From positions 62,001 to 126,000 of the forward strand of contig MHAR01000012.1 in assembly GCA_001803045.1 (NCBI GenBank): a stretch of DNA of 64,000 bases, given 5' to 3'. The DNA is from Ignavibacteria bacterium RIFOXYB12_FULL_35_14 (GTDB taxonomy: Bacteria > Bacteroidota > Ignavibacteria > Ignavibacteriales > Ignavibacteriaceae). The stretch's first letter is position 1; each line of letters starts with the position of its first letter. The position numbers and the translations under genes were made by a program. This document shows positions 17,648 through 26,589 of this stretch, piece after piece. The notes below the pieces were generated by a model that was not told the DNA's origin, searched no databases, and saw only the letters and a program-made list of their open reading frames with translations.

Positions 17648-18889
17648 TTATAAACGAAATTTGCTTTTTCCTTTTAATTCATCAGTTCTTAATTCTTTTA
17701 GTAGATCTTCTGAGGTATTAACAGACTCATCTACACGTAACGCATAAACTGAAATGTGAGATAATAGTTTCATCATTTCCGAATTATCTTCTGCGAAAAG
17801 ATTGCTTTTTACTCGTGCGATCAAACCGGTAATATCCTTTTGTTCCTCTTTTGGCAGAAGAACAATTATTTTATTTGAGACTACACATATTTTATCTTTT
17901 TTCTCGACCGATAATCTAACTGCATTTCTTAATTGATTTATGGATATGATTCCATCCTTCTCAGCCGATTCATCGATCTTTAATGAAATTAATGTGAACA
18001 CTTGACCGGTACTTTTATAAAATGCGATCTGATTATTCACAATCAAATTGAAGTCTTCATAATTATACAAATTTGAAATTAAATACTCCTCTTTGGGTGT
18101 GATAATTTCCGATAACGATTTGTACTTCGATTCAACCGCGGTAGACTGACCATTTGAATAATATCTTGAAGACGTAAAATTCTTCGAACCAAAGCTAAAT
18201 CCTTTTCCGGGAATTATGCTGTAATTAGACTTAAATTTACCTTCAGAGTGACCCATGTTCGGTGTGATTGCCATTATTCCGGAGGGTATTCTATCATCGC
18301 CATTATTTCCTTTTTGAAGATAAATAATTCCAGTAGAATGACTTGCTAAAATATCCACAATTCTTTTTGCTGCAGAAGTTATGGGATCACCAAGAATAAT
18401 CAAACTAGTAACACCAAAATCTTCAATAGCTTCAAATGTTTTGTCAAATGTTTCCTCTAATAACTTGATATCCTTGAATCCTAAAAAAGGAGTTAATTCA
18501 TCAAATACAATTTTTGCTGGTTGATATTGTTCCACAAGACTTACTATGCCCTTGATATAGTCAGCTAAAACAAAATCCGGCTCACGTGACTCGCTTAAGC
18601 TGATTGAAGATTCAACTCTTACTATCACGACATTGTTTTGTGCAATATAAGTTTGTAAATCAAAATTTATTGAAGCAGCATGTAAAATTAAATCTTTGGG
18701 TCGCCGCGTTGTAAAGTAAAGACATACTTCTTTTTGCTCAATACATTCTTTAACAAATTCTAAACCAAGTGTGGTTCTTCCGGACTTGTGTGCACCCACA
18801 AGTAAATATGTGCCTCCCTGATATAAACCACCCCAAGCTTTATCAATCAGCGAAATACCAGACGGCAGAATTTGGATTTTCTGTTTCAT
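17648..18889 (-). CDS. RecA/KaiC-like (RAD55-type) ATPase with GGDEF-like C-terminal region
   Basis: This 413-residue cytosolic protein appears to open the exopolysaccharide run. Residues 8-220 match the KaiC/RAD55 P-loop domain: SLIDKAWGGLYQGGTYLLVG, a Walker A of G-A-H-K-S-G-R38-T with arginine instead of the usual lysine, and a Walker B-like KIVFDEL. After a linker, residues about 285-395 resemble a diguanylate cyclase fold (FTLISLKIDES, NQLRNAVRLSVEKKDKIC, IIVLLPKEE), but the GG(D/E)EF loop is replaced by VVSNK. It may therefore sense or gate rather than synthesise c-di-GMP. The KaiC-like part is clear. The GGDEF relation is an inference from fold pattern. Confidence 0.7.
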   Translation of the reverse strand: MKQKIQILPSGISLIDKAWGGLYQGGTYLLVGAHKSGRTTLGLEFVKECIEQKEVCLYFTTRRPKDLILHAASINFDLQTYIAQNNVVIVRVESSISLSESREPDFVLADYIKGIVSLVEQYQPAKIVFDELTPFLGFKDIKLLEETFDKTFEAIEDFGVTSLIILGDPITSAAKRIVDILASHSTGIIYLQKGNNGDDRIPSGIMAITPNMGHSEGKFKSNYSIIPGKGFSFGSKNFTSSRYYSNGQSTAVESKYKSLSEIITPKEEYLISNLYNYEDFNLIVNNQIAFYKSTGQVFTLISLKIDESAEKDGIISINQLRNAVRLSVEKKDKICVVSNKIIVLLPKEEQKDITGLIARVKSNLFAEDNSEMMKLLSHISVYALRVDESVNTSEDLLKELRTDELKGKSKFRL

Positions 18890-19164
18890 ACTCTCAATAA
18901 TTTTACTTTATTATTCCCAAAACTATGCCTTAGAAAGGCCCTCAAATACTTCAGTTATAAAGACTTAACTGGATAAAATGAGACAGATTATCAACTACTG
19001 TGTAATTATGCGACACTAATTTTTAAGCATTTATGGCAGAAATTTTCAGTGATTTGCCCTCACAAAAATTTAGATTGAGTAGGAAATAGAATAATAAAAA
19101 AACAAGCAACTCAATTGAAAACGATTAAGTATTGCGAAAAAACAACTCGACAATCAATTCATAA

Positions 19165-19824
19165 TTAATTTTCTTGTGGATTAACCTCTTTTTTATTTCT
19201 GTTTTGCAAGAAATTTGTACCAATGATTATATCCCACAATGGTGTACTAACTCCAAATCCCTTTGACGGATCCTGGTAATGGTGTTTCATATGATGATTT
19301 TTAATAGCCAACCAAATTCTGCCATGCATATTAAAATGATGAATTGCATAGTGGCTCATATCATAAAACAAATAACCAATTAAAAATCCCACAAAAAACG
19401 GAGCAACAAACGATACACCTAAAATCGTCCTGAATAAAAAATATAATAATGCCGCAAGCGGTAAACTCACAGATGGCGGCATTACTAAACGTTTGGAGTC
19501 ACTAGGATAATCGTGATGCACACCATGAAAAATGAAATGTAACCGTTGTCCCAATTTCGATTTAGGTTGAAAATGAAAAATAAACCGGTGCAATGTGTAT
19601 TCGGTTAAAGTCCAAACAAAAAGTCCAATAATGATTAATGAAATTATACTTAAAAATTTAACTTCGAACATCCAAATTGACCAATAAAGGAAATAAAATA
19701 TTATCGGTAAAAAGATATAAAGAGGAACAGTGAAATGAACTCGAGAGATTGCTTCGAAGAGATCACTCTTGAACATTCTTACTGTTTTATCTTTATTCGA
19801 CACAAAATTTTTAGGCATATTCAC
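19165..19824 (-). CDS. Fatty acid hydroxylase / sterol desaturase superfamily membrane protein
   Basis: This 219-residue integral-membrane di-iron enzyme resembles fatty acid 2-hydroxylases. Histidine clusters are visible: HRFIFH at about residue 89, HFIFHGVHHDYP at about 107, and HHFNMH followed by NHHMKHHY at about 165-185. Four hydrophobic segments surround them. Members hydroxylate acyl chains or desaturate sterols using O2, with the His clusters ligating iron at the membrane face. The substrate here is unknown; acyl-chain hydroxylation of lipids is most likely given the small, Scs7-like catalytic core. It starts at the ATG at 19824, after a 63-base gap from the epimerase gene. The gap 18890-19164 upstream of the KaiC-like gene showed nothing recognisable. 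Confidence 0.85.
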   Translation of the reverse strand: MNMPKNFVSNKDKTVRMFKSDLFEAISRVHFTVPLYIFLPIIFYFLYWSIWMFEVKFLSIISLIIIGLFVWTLTEYTLHRFIFHFQPKSKLGQRLHFIFHGVHHDYPSDSKRLVMPPSVSLPLAALLYFLFRTILGVSFVAPFFVGFLIGYLFYDMSHYAIHHFNMHGRIWLAIKNHHMKHHYQDPSKGFGVSTPLWDIIIGTNFLQNRNKKEVNPQEN

Positions 19825-19887
19825 CTCACTAAATGTTTATGATAAAATTAAAATATTTATTAAAAAATCAAAAACTGAAATCGCTGA

Positions 19888-21024
19888 TTAAGTTTTAACA
19901 ACCCCAATTCCCGGTCGGTCTGTAAGTGTAACTTTACCATCAATAACTTTAGTTCCATCAAAAACATCATTCTTAATCAGCAAAGCACCATCCAGGTCTG
20001 CCCAATCAACCATTGGTGATAGATGAGAAGCTGCTGAAATGGCGCATGAAGTTTCTGTCATACATCCAAGCATTACCTTCATACCAAGTGCACGAGCCAT
20101 CAAAATCATTTTATGTGCTTCTCTCATTCCGGTGCATTTCATTAGTTTGATGTTAATACCTGAAAACACGCCGTGTGCTTTTATCACATCTTCTAACCTC
20201 TGAACAGATTCATCGCCGATTGTTGGAAGAGGGCTTCTTTCCGTTAGCCAAGCCATATCATCGATTTGTGTTTTAGGCATGGGTTGTTCAACAAATAAAA
20301 CGTATCTCTCTTTAAGCCAATGAATCATTTCTAAAGCAAAGTTTTTGTCTTTCCAACCTTGATTAACATCAACAGTTATTGGTGTATCAGATACCGATCG
20401 TATCGTTTCAATCATTTCTTTATCAGTTTCTCTTCCCAACTTTACTTTTAGAATTTTATATTCTTCAGCTTCTTTTACTTTAGTTCGTACAACGTCAGGT
20501 GTATCAATACCAATAGTGAAGGAAGTGTAAGGCGTTTTTTCTTTATCAAATCCCCAGATATTATACCACGGCTGATTCAATAGTTTTCCAACAAGGTCGT
20601 GCAAAGCAATATCAACAGAAGCTTTTGCAGCAGTGTTACCAGGAGCAATTTTATCAATATCATTTAACATATTTTCCAAGTTAAAAACATTTTCATATTT
20701 ACTTAAATCAATTTTGGATAAAAATTCTGAAACTGTTTGATGAGATTCACCGAGATATGGCGGCAAGGATGCTTCACCGTATCCAATGATACCTTCGTAT
20801 TCAACTTCAGTTAATACAACAGGTGTGGTTGTTCTGGAACTAGTTGCAATTGTAAAAACGTGTTTAAGGTCGAGTGTGTAAGGTTTATATGATAGCTTAA
20901 GTTTACCGTTCATTTTTAATCCATTAGATTTTTGCAGAAGTGATTTAGCCGGGTAAGATGCCGTAATGGCAGTTCCAACTAATAAGCCGGTGGTTTTTAG
21001 AAAATCTCTTCTTTTCTGTTTCAT
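19888..21024 (-). CDS. Dipeptide epimerase (enolase superfamily, Ala-Glu epimerase type), Tat-exported
   Basis: This 378-residue enzyme interconverts L-Ala-D-Glu and L-Ala-L-Glu during murein peptide use. Family residues are visible: KxK in KILKVKLGRE, metal ligands in ITVDVNQGW, LFVEQPMP and IGDESVQ, the second catalytic lysine in GINIKLMKC, and the C-terminal WADLDGALL with the substrate-binding DxD. The N terminus carries a twin-arginine-type signal (KQKRRDFLKTTGLLVG), so it probably acts in the periplasm. Exact dipeptide specificity cannot be read. The next upstream gene encodes an NlpC/P60 peptidase and ends 8 bases before this one, so the pair likely releases and epimerises murein dipeptides together. 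Confidence 0.9.
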   Translation of the reverse strand: MKQKRRDFLKTTGLLVGTAITASYPAKSLLQKSNGLKMNGKLKLSYKPYTLDLKHVFTIATSSRTTTPVVLTEVEYEGIIGYGEASLPPYLGESHQTVSEFLSKIDLSKYENVFNLENMLNDIDKIAPGNTAAKASVDIALHDLVGKLLNQPWYNIWGFDKEKTPYTSFTIGIDTPDVVRTKVKEAEEYKILKVKLGRETDKEMIETIRSVSDTPITVDVNQGWKDKNFALEMIHWLKERYVLFVEQPMPKTQIDDMAWLTERSPLPTIGDESVQRLEDVIKAHGVFSGINIKLMKCTGMREAHKMILMARALGMKVMLGCMTETSCAISAASHLSPMVDWADLDGALLIKNDVFDGTKVIDGKVTLTDRPGIGVVKT

Positions 21025-21031
21025 ACCATTT

Positions 21032-22204
21032 TTAGTTTTTGTCTAAATCCTTCATGAGTTTTACCCCATTGCTTCCAAGCAAGCTTAAAATCCTTTTCGC
21101 TTTGATAAAAGTTTTTAATCTGCCTTCGGCGAAATTACTTTTTGTTTTATCAAAACTATTAATTCTTACCCTTCCCGAGGCATGAATAAATTCTAAATTT
21201 CCCAAATAGATTGCAACGTGAGTTATTCTTTCTTTACCTGAACTTTGATCTTTCGACCCAAAAAACAGCAGATCGCCGGGTAAAAGATTATCAAATCCAT
21301 TTTTAGTATCAACTAATTCACCAATGTGAACCTGCTGTGAAGCATCACGAGGAAGCTGCACACCATTTAACTGAAATACAATTTTAGTAAATCCACTGCA
21401 ATCCAAACCTTTGATTGAAGTTCCTCCCCACACATAAGGAATTCCCATCATCATGTGAGCAGTTGGATTAATAGCATCATAGGACTGAATTCGAGTATCT
21501 AACCATTCTTTATAATCTTGTACATACATATTCATAATAAAAGCAATTCGTCCATCGGGAAATTCAACTTTTGCAAAGCTGCCTTCCTGAGAAATGAATT
21601 TTAATATATTACCCTGAACAACATCTGAGACTGGTGCAGAGTTTACATTTGCTTCCGAATAAGAAAAAGTAAATGGTGTGGTTACAATAATATTGTTTAC
21701 TTTGTCCCACTCGTCAACTCCCTGTTGATCCATAAGATAAACACCATCATCATCCATCCATCCGATGTATTCATCCTCACATTGCACCAGGTACCACTCA
21801 CCCGATGATTTTAATATTTTTACTCTCGATCCTAATAAAACCTGTGTTGCCAGTTCTGCAGAGTGCTCTGGTTTGGTTCGTACATTTGCAACTGAAAGAT
21901 TTACAATTCCATATATTTTAGTTCCAATCTCTTTTGACGGAAGCAGATTTATTTGGTCTACGACATCTGATTTTTCCAGATAGCATAAAAGTTCTTTCTT
22001 GGCTTCGGGCAGATTGGTTTCGCCTAAAAGGTGAATATAGTTTTCTTCCAATGTATAGCTTACATTAAATATTGCTGTTCTTTTATCAGGAGCATATTTT
22101 GATTGAACCTCTTCAATGATTTTCGGAATATCTTCCAAATTTATTTGTGCTGCTGATTCGTGTGCCATTAATAAATAAATGAAAAATGAAAATAATAATT
22201 TCAT
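21032..22204 (-). CDS. NlpC/P60 (C40) peptidase with SH3-like domains
   Basis: A 390-residue exported cell-wall peptidase with signal peptide FSFFIYLLMAHESAAQ. Residues about 100-160 and 170-230 are bacterial SH3-like domains (GIVNLSVANVRTKPEHSAEL). The C-terminal catalytic domain has Cys269 in LDCSGFTK, His in THVAIYLG and a third polar residue in EFIHASG; YVWGGTS precedes the cysteine as in gamma-D-Glu-dipeptidyl endopeptidases. It likely cuts murein stem peptides at the D-Glu-diamino acid bond, releasing L-Ala-D-Glu, the substrate class of the epimerase encoded 7 bases downstream. Confidence 0.9.
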   Translation of the reverse strand: MKLLFSFFIYLLMAHESAAQINLEDIPKIIEEVQSKYAPDKRTAIFNVSYTLEENYIHLLGETNLPEAKKELLCYLEKSDVVDQINLLPSKEIGTKIYGIVNLSVANVRTKPEHSAELATQVLLGSRVKILKSSGEWYLVQCEDEYIGWMDDDGVYLMDQQGVDEWDKVNNIIVTTPFTFSYSEANVNSAPVSDVVQGNILKFISQEGSFAKVEFPDGRIAFIMNMYVQDYKEWLDTRIQSYDAINPTAHMMMGIPYVWGGTSIKGLDCSGFTKIVFQLNGVQLPRDASQQVHIGELVDTKNGFDNLLPGDLLFFGSKDQSSGKERITHVAIYLGNLEFIHASGRVRINSFDKTKSNFAEGRLKTFIKAKRILSLLGSNGVKLMKDLDKN

Positions 22205-22370
22205 ACTACCATACTAAAATCAGGTTTACAATGCTCAAGCTTAGGAAATAAATATAAATGTTCCCAGCGAAGGTTCTAAAATTTGTTTTATTAACCATGT
22301 AAGTTTTCAATTAAAATTCATATTTTACATCAGAACTTTTCAATGATTCAATAATTTTAAGGATAAAATT

Positions 22371-22478
22371 ATGACCACAGAAGGATACATTTTCATGTTT
22401 TTAGCTTGGGGAATCATTCTATCACTAACAATTTTTTGCTTTTACAAAGTTTTTAAAATCGAAAGAAGAAATAATTGA
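22371..22478 (+). CDS. 35-residue single-span membrane protein
   Basis: A small plus-strand frame in the gap between the NlpC/P60 and phosphofructokinase genes. It reads MTTEGYIFMFLAWGIILSLT, then IFCFYKVFKIERRNN: one transmembrane helix followed by a positive tail. A good ribosome-binding site (AAGGA in TTTTAAGGATAAAATT) precedes the ATG at a suitable distance. Such tiny membrane proteins often act as accessory subunits of transporters, but none is encoded next to it and no function is claimed. The rest of 22205-22519 holds nothing else I could identify. Confidence 0.6.
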   Translation: MTTEGYIFMFLAWGIILSLTIFCFYKVFKIERRNN

Positions 22479-22519
22479 GCTGATTCTTACGAGCAATAAT
22501 TTGTTTTGTACTGAAGTAC

Positions 22520-23899
22520 TTAGTTAGAAAATCCATTCGTATCCTCATTCATACTATTCAAGCTTCTAAGAGAGGGTTTATATGCAGTATTAGTTTCAGT
22601 TGCCGCAAGCTTTATTTTTCCACTCTCAAGATTCTTATATAGTAAATCATTTTCAATCAAATAATAAAATTGGTTTCTAAAATCCTCCAAGGAAATTCCA
22701 CACGTTGCTGCGTATTTCGCAAGCTCGTGCGGATCTTCAAAATCAGCCTGGTTTAATCGGAGCATATATCTGCGTGCAATGTAAAATGATTCTGATGAGG
22801 GATCAACCATTCTAACTCTTGTTCTTTTAGTAGCCGGATCGATAATTTCATTAAAAAATAATGGTACAAAATATCCATTTTGAATTGATACCATTGCGGC
22901 ATTTCCGCCATTCAGAATAAATTGTGCTGCAGCAAAACCTAAATCACGTGTGTATTCCATATCATATGGAATAGGATCAGCACAGCGAAGCTCGTATCCA
23001 ATATTTTTTGCAACAATGGTAGTTTTTATTCCAAAGTTATGCAATCGTTCCTGAACTTTATACTTTAATATTTCACCAAAATTAACTTCCGCAATTCTAA
23101 TATTATCATGGGCATCTCTTTCAACATTAACCAACATTTCAAGATCTTTAGGATCCAAATGCTCAACTAAACCTTCAGCTAAGATAGCAACTCCATCATT
23201 GCGACCATAACTTAGACGCTTAATTATCGCTCCGACAAGAATATCTACCATATGATTTATACTTATGATCTTTGATGGAAATTCTTCCGGGATAAGAGTT
23301 AATGTTGCACCTGTTGCCTTTCCAATTCCTAATGCAAGATGCCCGGCTTTTCTCCCCATTGTAACAACAAAATACCATCTTGAAGTAGTTTGTGCATCGA
23401 CCATTAAATTTTTTACAACTTCAACTCCGATGTGGCGTGCTGTCTGAAATCCAAAAGTTGGAATTCCATGTGGAAGATCGAGATCATTATCAATTGTTTT
23501 GGGAACGTGAACGACATGTATTCTCCCCGAAGCCATTTCTTCAACCTTGAGAGCACTGAATGCGGTATCATCTCCACCGATTGTAATTAACTTATCCACA
23601 TTTAATCTTAGAAGTGAAGTGACCGTATTTTCAAGATGTCTTTTATCTTTAGTCGGATTATTTCTTGCAATTCCAATGTAAGAACCTCCTCTAAAATGTA
23701 TCCGACTAACATTCTGAATTGTAAGTTCTCTAACATGAGAAATATCGCCTTCCATTATCCATTTAAAGCCATCTTTAATTCCGATAACTTCAACACCTTC
23801 AAGTTCTGCCCTGATTGTTGCCGCACCTATTACACTGTTTACACCAGGTGCCGGACCTCCACCGACCAGAATTGCCAATTTTTTTGGAGCAACTGACAT
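22520..23899 (-). CDS. pfp: 6-phosphofructokinase, PPi-dependent type
   Basis: A 459-residue group A phosphofructokinase acting at the fructose-6-P/fructose-1,6-bisP step of glycolysis. Visible motifs are LVGGGPAPGVNSVIG (phosphoryl-donor loop), TIGGDDTAF (108-111 GGDD), VPKTIDNDL (133-139), and MGRKAGHLALG. In ATP enzymes the first motif is GGDG and the second PGTIDND. The Asp at 111 and Lys at 134 are the classical determinants of pyrophosphate use, so I predict a reversible PPi-dependent enzyme. The C-terminal extension (about 400-459) is longer than in short ATP-PFKs. It stands alone between the 35-residue ORF and a T9SS-domain remnant. Confidence 0.88.
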   Translation of the reverse strand: MSVAPKKLAILVGGGPAPGVNSVIGAATIRAELEGVEVIGIKDGFKWIMEGDISHVRELTIQNVSRIHFRGGSYIGIARNNPTKDKRHLENTVTSLLRLNVDKLITIGGDDTAFSALKVEEMASGRIHVVHVPKTIDNDLDLPHGIPTFGFQTARHIGVEVVKNLMVDAQTTSRWYFVVTMGRKAGHLALGIGKATGATLTLIPEEFPSKIISINHMVDILVGAIIKRLSYGRNDGVAILAEGLVEHLDPKDLEMLVNVERDAHDNIRIAEVNFGEILKYKVQERLHNFGIKTTIVAKNIGYELRCADPIPYDMEYTRDLGFAAAQFILNGGNAAMVSIQNGYFVPLFFNEIIDPATKRTRVRMVDPSSESFYIARRYMLRLNQADFEDPHELAKYAATCGISLEDFRNQFYYLIENDLLYKNLESGKIKLAATETNTAYKPSLRSLNSMNEDTNGFSN

Positions 23900-23944
23900 T
23901 CTATTATCTCCTACTTCCTTAGTTCTTAATAACCGTTTCTATTT

Positions 23945-24115
23945 TTATAGTATAATTTTAATTGATTCGTAAACATTTCCCTGCACTAAATTTACTAAAT
24001 AAATTCCTGAAGTTAATTGTGCAGAATTCATCTTAATGTCCAAGTAATTGGTACTCAATATTTCCGGGTGCTTTTCAATTAAAAAATTCAAATTCCGTAA
24101 TTTTAAATGTGAGAT
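23945..24115 (-). pseudogene. Remnant of a T9SS C-terminal sorting domain
   Basis: On the minus strand an open frame of 56 codons between in-frame stops ends SAQLTSGIYLVNLVQG, then NVYESIKIIL and stop. The pattern (I/L-x-SGIY-x-V-x-L-x-x-G, then a basic strand ending in hydrophobics) is that of the T9SS type A sorting domain. No upstream protein body is attached; the helicase gene follows immediately. It is most simply the 3' stump of a deleted secreted-protein gene. Confidence 0.5.
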
Positions 24116-24135
24116 CTAACCATAACTCAAAGCCC

Positions 24136-26316
24136 TTAGAGGACTTTTAACTTAGCAAACCTAAGCATTAACTGCTTTAAATTATTTCCTTCAAAAATTA
24201 CAGTAGCTTTCAGCATGTCGCCATTACCTGAAACCTGAGTTACTTTTCCAAGGCCAAATTTCTCATGCATTACCCGGCTGCCAGGTTTCAATCCTTTATA
24301 ATCTTGATCAAAATCTTCATAATCAACTGTTTCGAAATATTCATAATACATTTCTTTTTTGGATTTACGGTTTAGGTTTTTGCGTCCGATTCCACCGTTA
24401 ACTTCTGCAATTGTTTCCGGATCTACCTCATCAATAAAACGTGAACGACTTTGATAGGCGACTTCTCCAAATCTATAACGTGATCGTGCATGCGAAAGAT
24501 AAATTTTATGCTTTGCGCGTGTTATTGCCACATAAAATAATCTTCTTTCTTCTTCAAGACGAGTATCAGAGCTAAATTTGTTTGAAAGAGGGAAAATGTC
24601 CTCCTCGCAGCCAGAAATAAATATGATCGGGAATTCCAATCCTTTAGCGCTATGAACAGTTAATAGTGTAACGGCGTTCCTCTCCTCATCATAATTATCT
24701 ACATCCGCAACAAGTGAAACTTCTTCAAGGTAAGTTTCAAGTTTTGCATCTTTATTTTCGTTTGAGAATTCGCTTAGTGACGATAATAGTTCATTAATAT
24801 TATCCCATCGTGAAATGGATTCAGGAGTATTTTCTTCTTTAAACATTCTTAAAATTCCTAACTCGTCCACTAGAGCACGAGAGAGCTCGCCAACGGATAA
24901 TTTATCCTTTAACCCAATGTACTTATCTAAAAGAACACGAAATTGTTTTACATTCTTTTGAATTCTTTCTTTGATGTCTATTACTTCAAATACCCGTGCC
25001 ATTGTTTCAAAAAGATTAAGCTCATGTTTTCTTGCAAAGGAAATCATCCGATTTAATGTTGTGCTTCCAATGCCTCGTTGAGGAAAATTCATTATTCTCA
25101 GCAGGCTCTCTTCATCATTTTGGTTCGAGATAACCCTTAGATATGCAATAACGTCTTTTACTTCTTTGCGTTTGTGAAATTCAATCCCACCTAATATCGT
25201 GTAAGGAATTTTTTCTTTTCTGAAGACATCCTCAAGCGCACGAGATTGTGCATTTGTTCGATATAAAACTGCAAAATCATTTAAAGAAAGCTTCTTTTTA
25301 GAAATTTCTTTCTTAATGTACTTTGCAATCTGGAATGCTTCATCTTTCTCATCGGCACATCGCACTAAGGTTAGAAGTTCACCATCGTTGTTTTCAGTCC
25401 ACAATGTCTTAACAATTTGTTCTTTGTTGTGCCGGATGACCGAATCTGCAGCTTGTAGAATAACTTTTGTCGAACGGTAGTTTTGTTCGAGCTTAAATAT
25501 TTTGTGCTTAGGAAAATCTTTTTCAAAGTCTAATATATTTTTAAAATTAGCTCCTCGCCAGCTGTAGATGCTTTGTGCATCATCACCAACAACACACAGT
25601 TTTCCATTCCTGGAGACTAACATTTTAATCAACTCGTACTGCGCTTTGTTGGTATCTTGAAATTCATCCACCAGTATGTAGTCAAAAGTTTTACGGTACT
25701 TTTGGTGTATCCTTTCATTTCTGTTGAATAGTTCGATAGGTTTAAGCAGAAGATCTTCAAAATCCATTGAATTATTTGCAAACAAACGTTTCTGAAATTC
25801 ATCATAAATATCTGCAATTTTTTCGTCGATGAACGAAGTCACATGTTTTTTTCTGAATTCCCTGGGCATGATCATATGATTCTTCAAATAACTTATACGA
25901 TGCCTTACAGCATTAGAAGATAATGATTCGATTTCAATGTTAAGATTGGACATGACATTTTGAACCAACGATTGCGAATCATCAGTATCATAGATTGAAA
26001 AATTGGGGCGATAATCTAAATGCTTTGCTTCAATCCTAAGTATTCTCGCAAAAATTGAGTGGAAAGTGCCCATCCAGAGAGCATCGGATTTGTTACCAAT
26101 TAGCTCCTTTATCCTTTCCTTCATTTCATTAGCTGCTTTATTCGTAAAAGTCAGCGCTAATATATTTTCAGGAGGAGAACCGTTGTCAATTAAGTAGGCG
26201 ATTTTATAAGTAAGTACTCTCGTTTTTCCGGAACCTGCACCGGCAACAACCATTACAGGTCCATCATTATATTCTACTGCTTTTCTTTGTTCTGAATTCA
26301 GTGCTTTAAGGTTCAC
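24136..26316 (-). CDS. pcrA: UvrD/PcrA-type ATP-dependent DNA helicase
   Basis: A 726-residue superfamily 1A 3'-5' helicase for repair and replication-fork clearance. Motifs in order: Q motif LNSEQRKAVEY, Walker A VVAGAGSGKTRVL, TFTNKAANEM (Ia), VDEFQDTNKAQYEL (II), GDDAQSIYSWRGAN (III), LEQNYRSTKVIL (IV), LLTVHSAKGLEF (V) and FYVAITRAKHKIYLSHA (VI). The C terminus (LKPGSRVMHEKFGLGKVTQV) is the Tudor-like tail found in PcrA proteins, which contacts RNA polymerase. The start is the ATG at 26316. The 273-base divergent gap to ferritin contains very A/T-rich promoter-like DNA but no palindrome matching the putative LexA box. Confidence 0.95.
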   Translation of the reverse strand: MNLKALNSEQRKAVEYNDGPVMVVAGAGSGKTRVLTYKIAYLIDNGSPPENILALTFTNKAANEMKERIKELIGNKSDALWMGTFHSIFARILRIEAKHLDYRPNFSIYDTDDSQSLVQNVMSNLNIEIESLSSNAVRHRISYLKNHMIMPREFRKKHVTSFIDEKIADIYDEFQKRLFANNSMDFEDLLLKPIELFNRNERIHQKYRKTFDYILVDEFQDTNKAQYELIKMLVSRNGKLCVVGDDAQSIYSWRGANFKNILDFEKDFPKHKIFKLEQNYRSTKVILQAADSVIRHNKEQIVKTLWTENNDGELLTLVRCADEKDEAFQIAKYIKKEISKKKLSLNDFAVLYRTNAQSRALEDVFRKEKIPYTILGGIEFHKRKEVKDVIAYLRVISNQNDEESLLRIMNFPQRGIGSTTLNRMISFARKHELNLFETMARVFEVIDIKERIQKNVKQFRVLLDKYIGLKDKLSVGELSRALVDELGILRMFKEENTPESISRWDNINELLSSLSEFSNENKDAKLETYLEEVSLVADVDNYDEERNAVTLLTVHSAKGLEFPIIFISGCEEDIFPLSNKFSSDTRLEEERRLFYVAITRAKHKIYLSHARSRYRFGEVAYQSRSRFIDEVDPETIAEVNGGIGRKNLNRKSKKEMYYEYFETVDYEDFDQDYKGLKPGSRVMHEKFGLGKVTQVSGNGDMLKATVIFEGNNLKQLMLRFAKLKVL

Positions 26317-26589
26317 AATTTTACCTTCAAAGTGGAGAATAACTAATTTTTTGAGTGCAAATATATTGAAATGTTCACCGAATAAAAAGGTAAGTAATTG
26401 GTGTATCGCGCGTTTATTTCTTTAATTGCAGTATGTCTGAAAATTTAATCGGAAAAGATAAATAATTTACTAGACAGACTTGCGCATATTTTGATTGATT
26501 ATTAAAATTTTTTTTTGAATAATCTTGCAGTCTTTTTTTTAATTATATAGATTCAAGTAACAAATTTTTACAAATAAATTAGGCATCTA

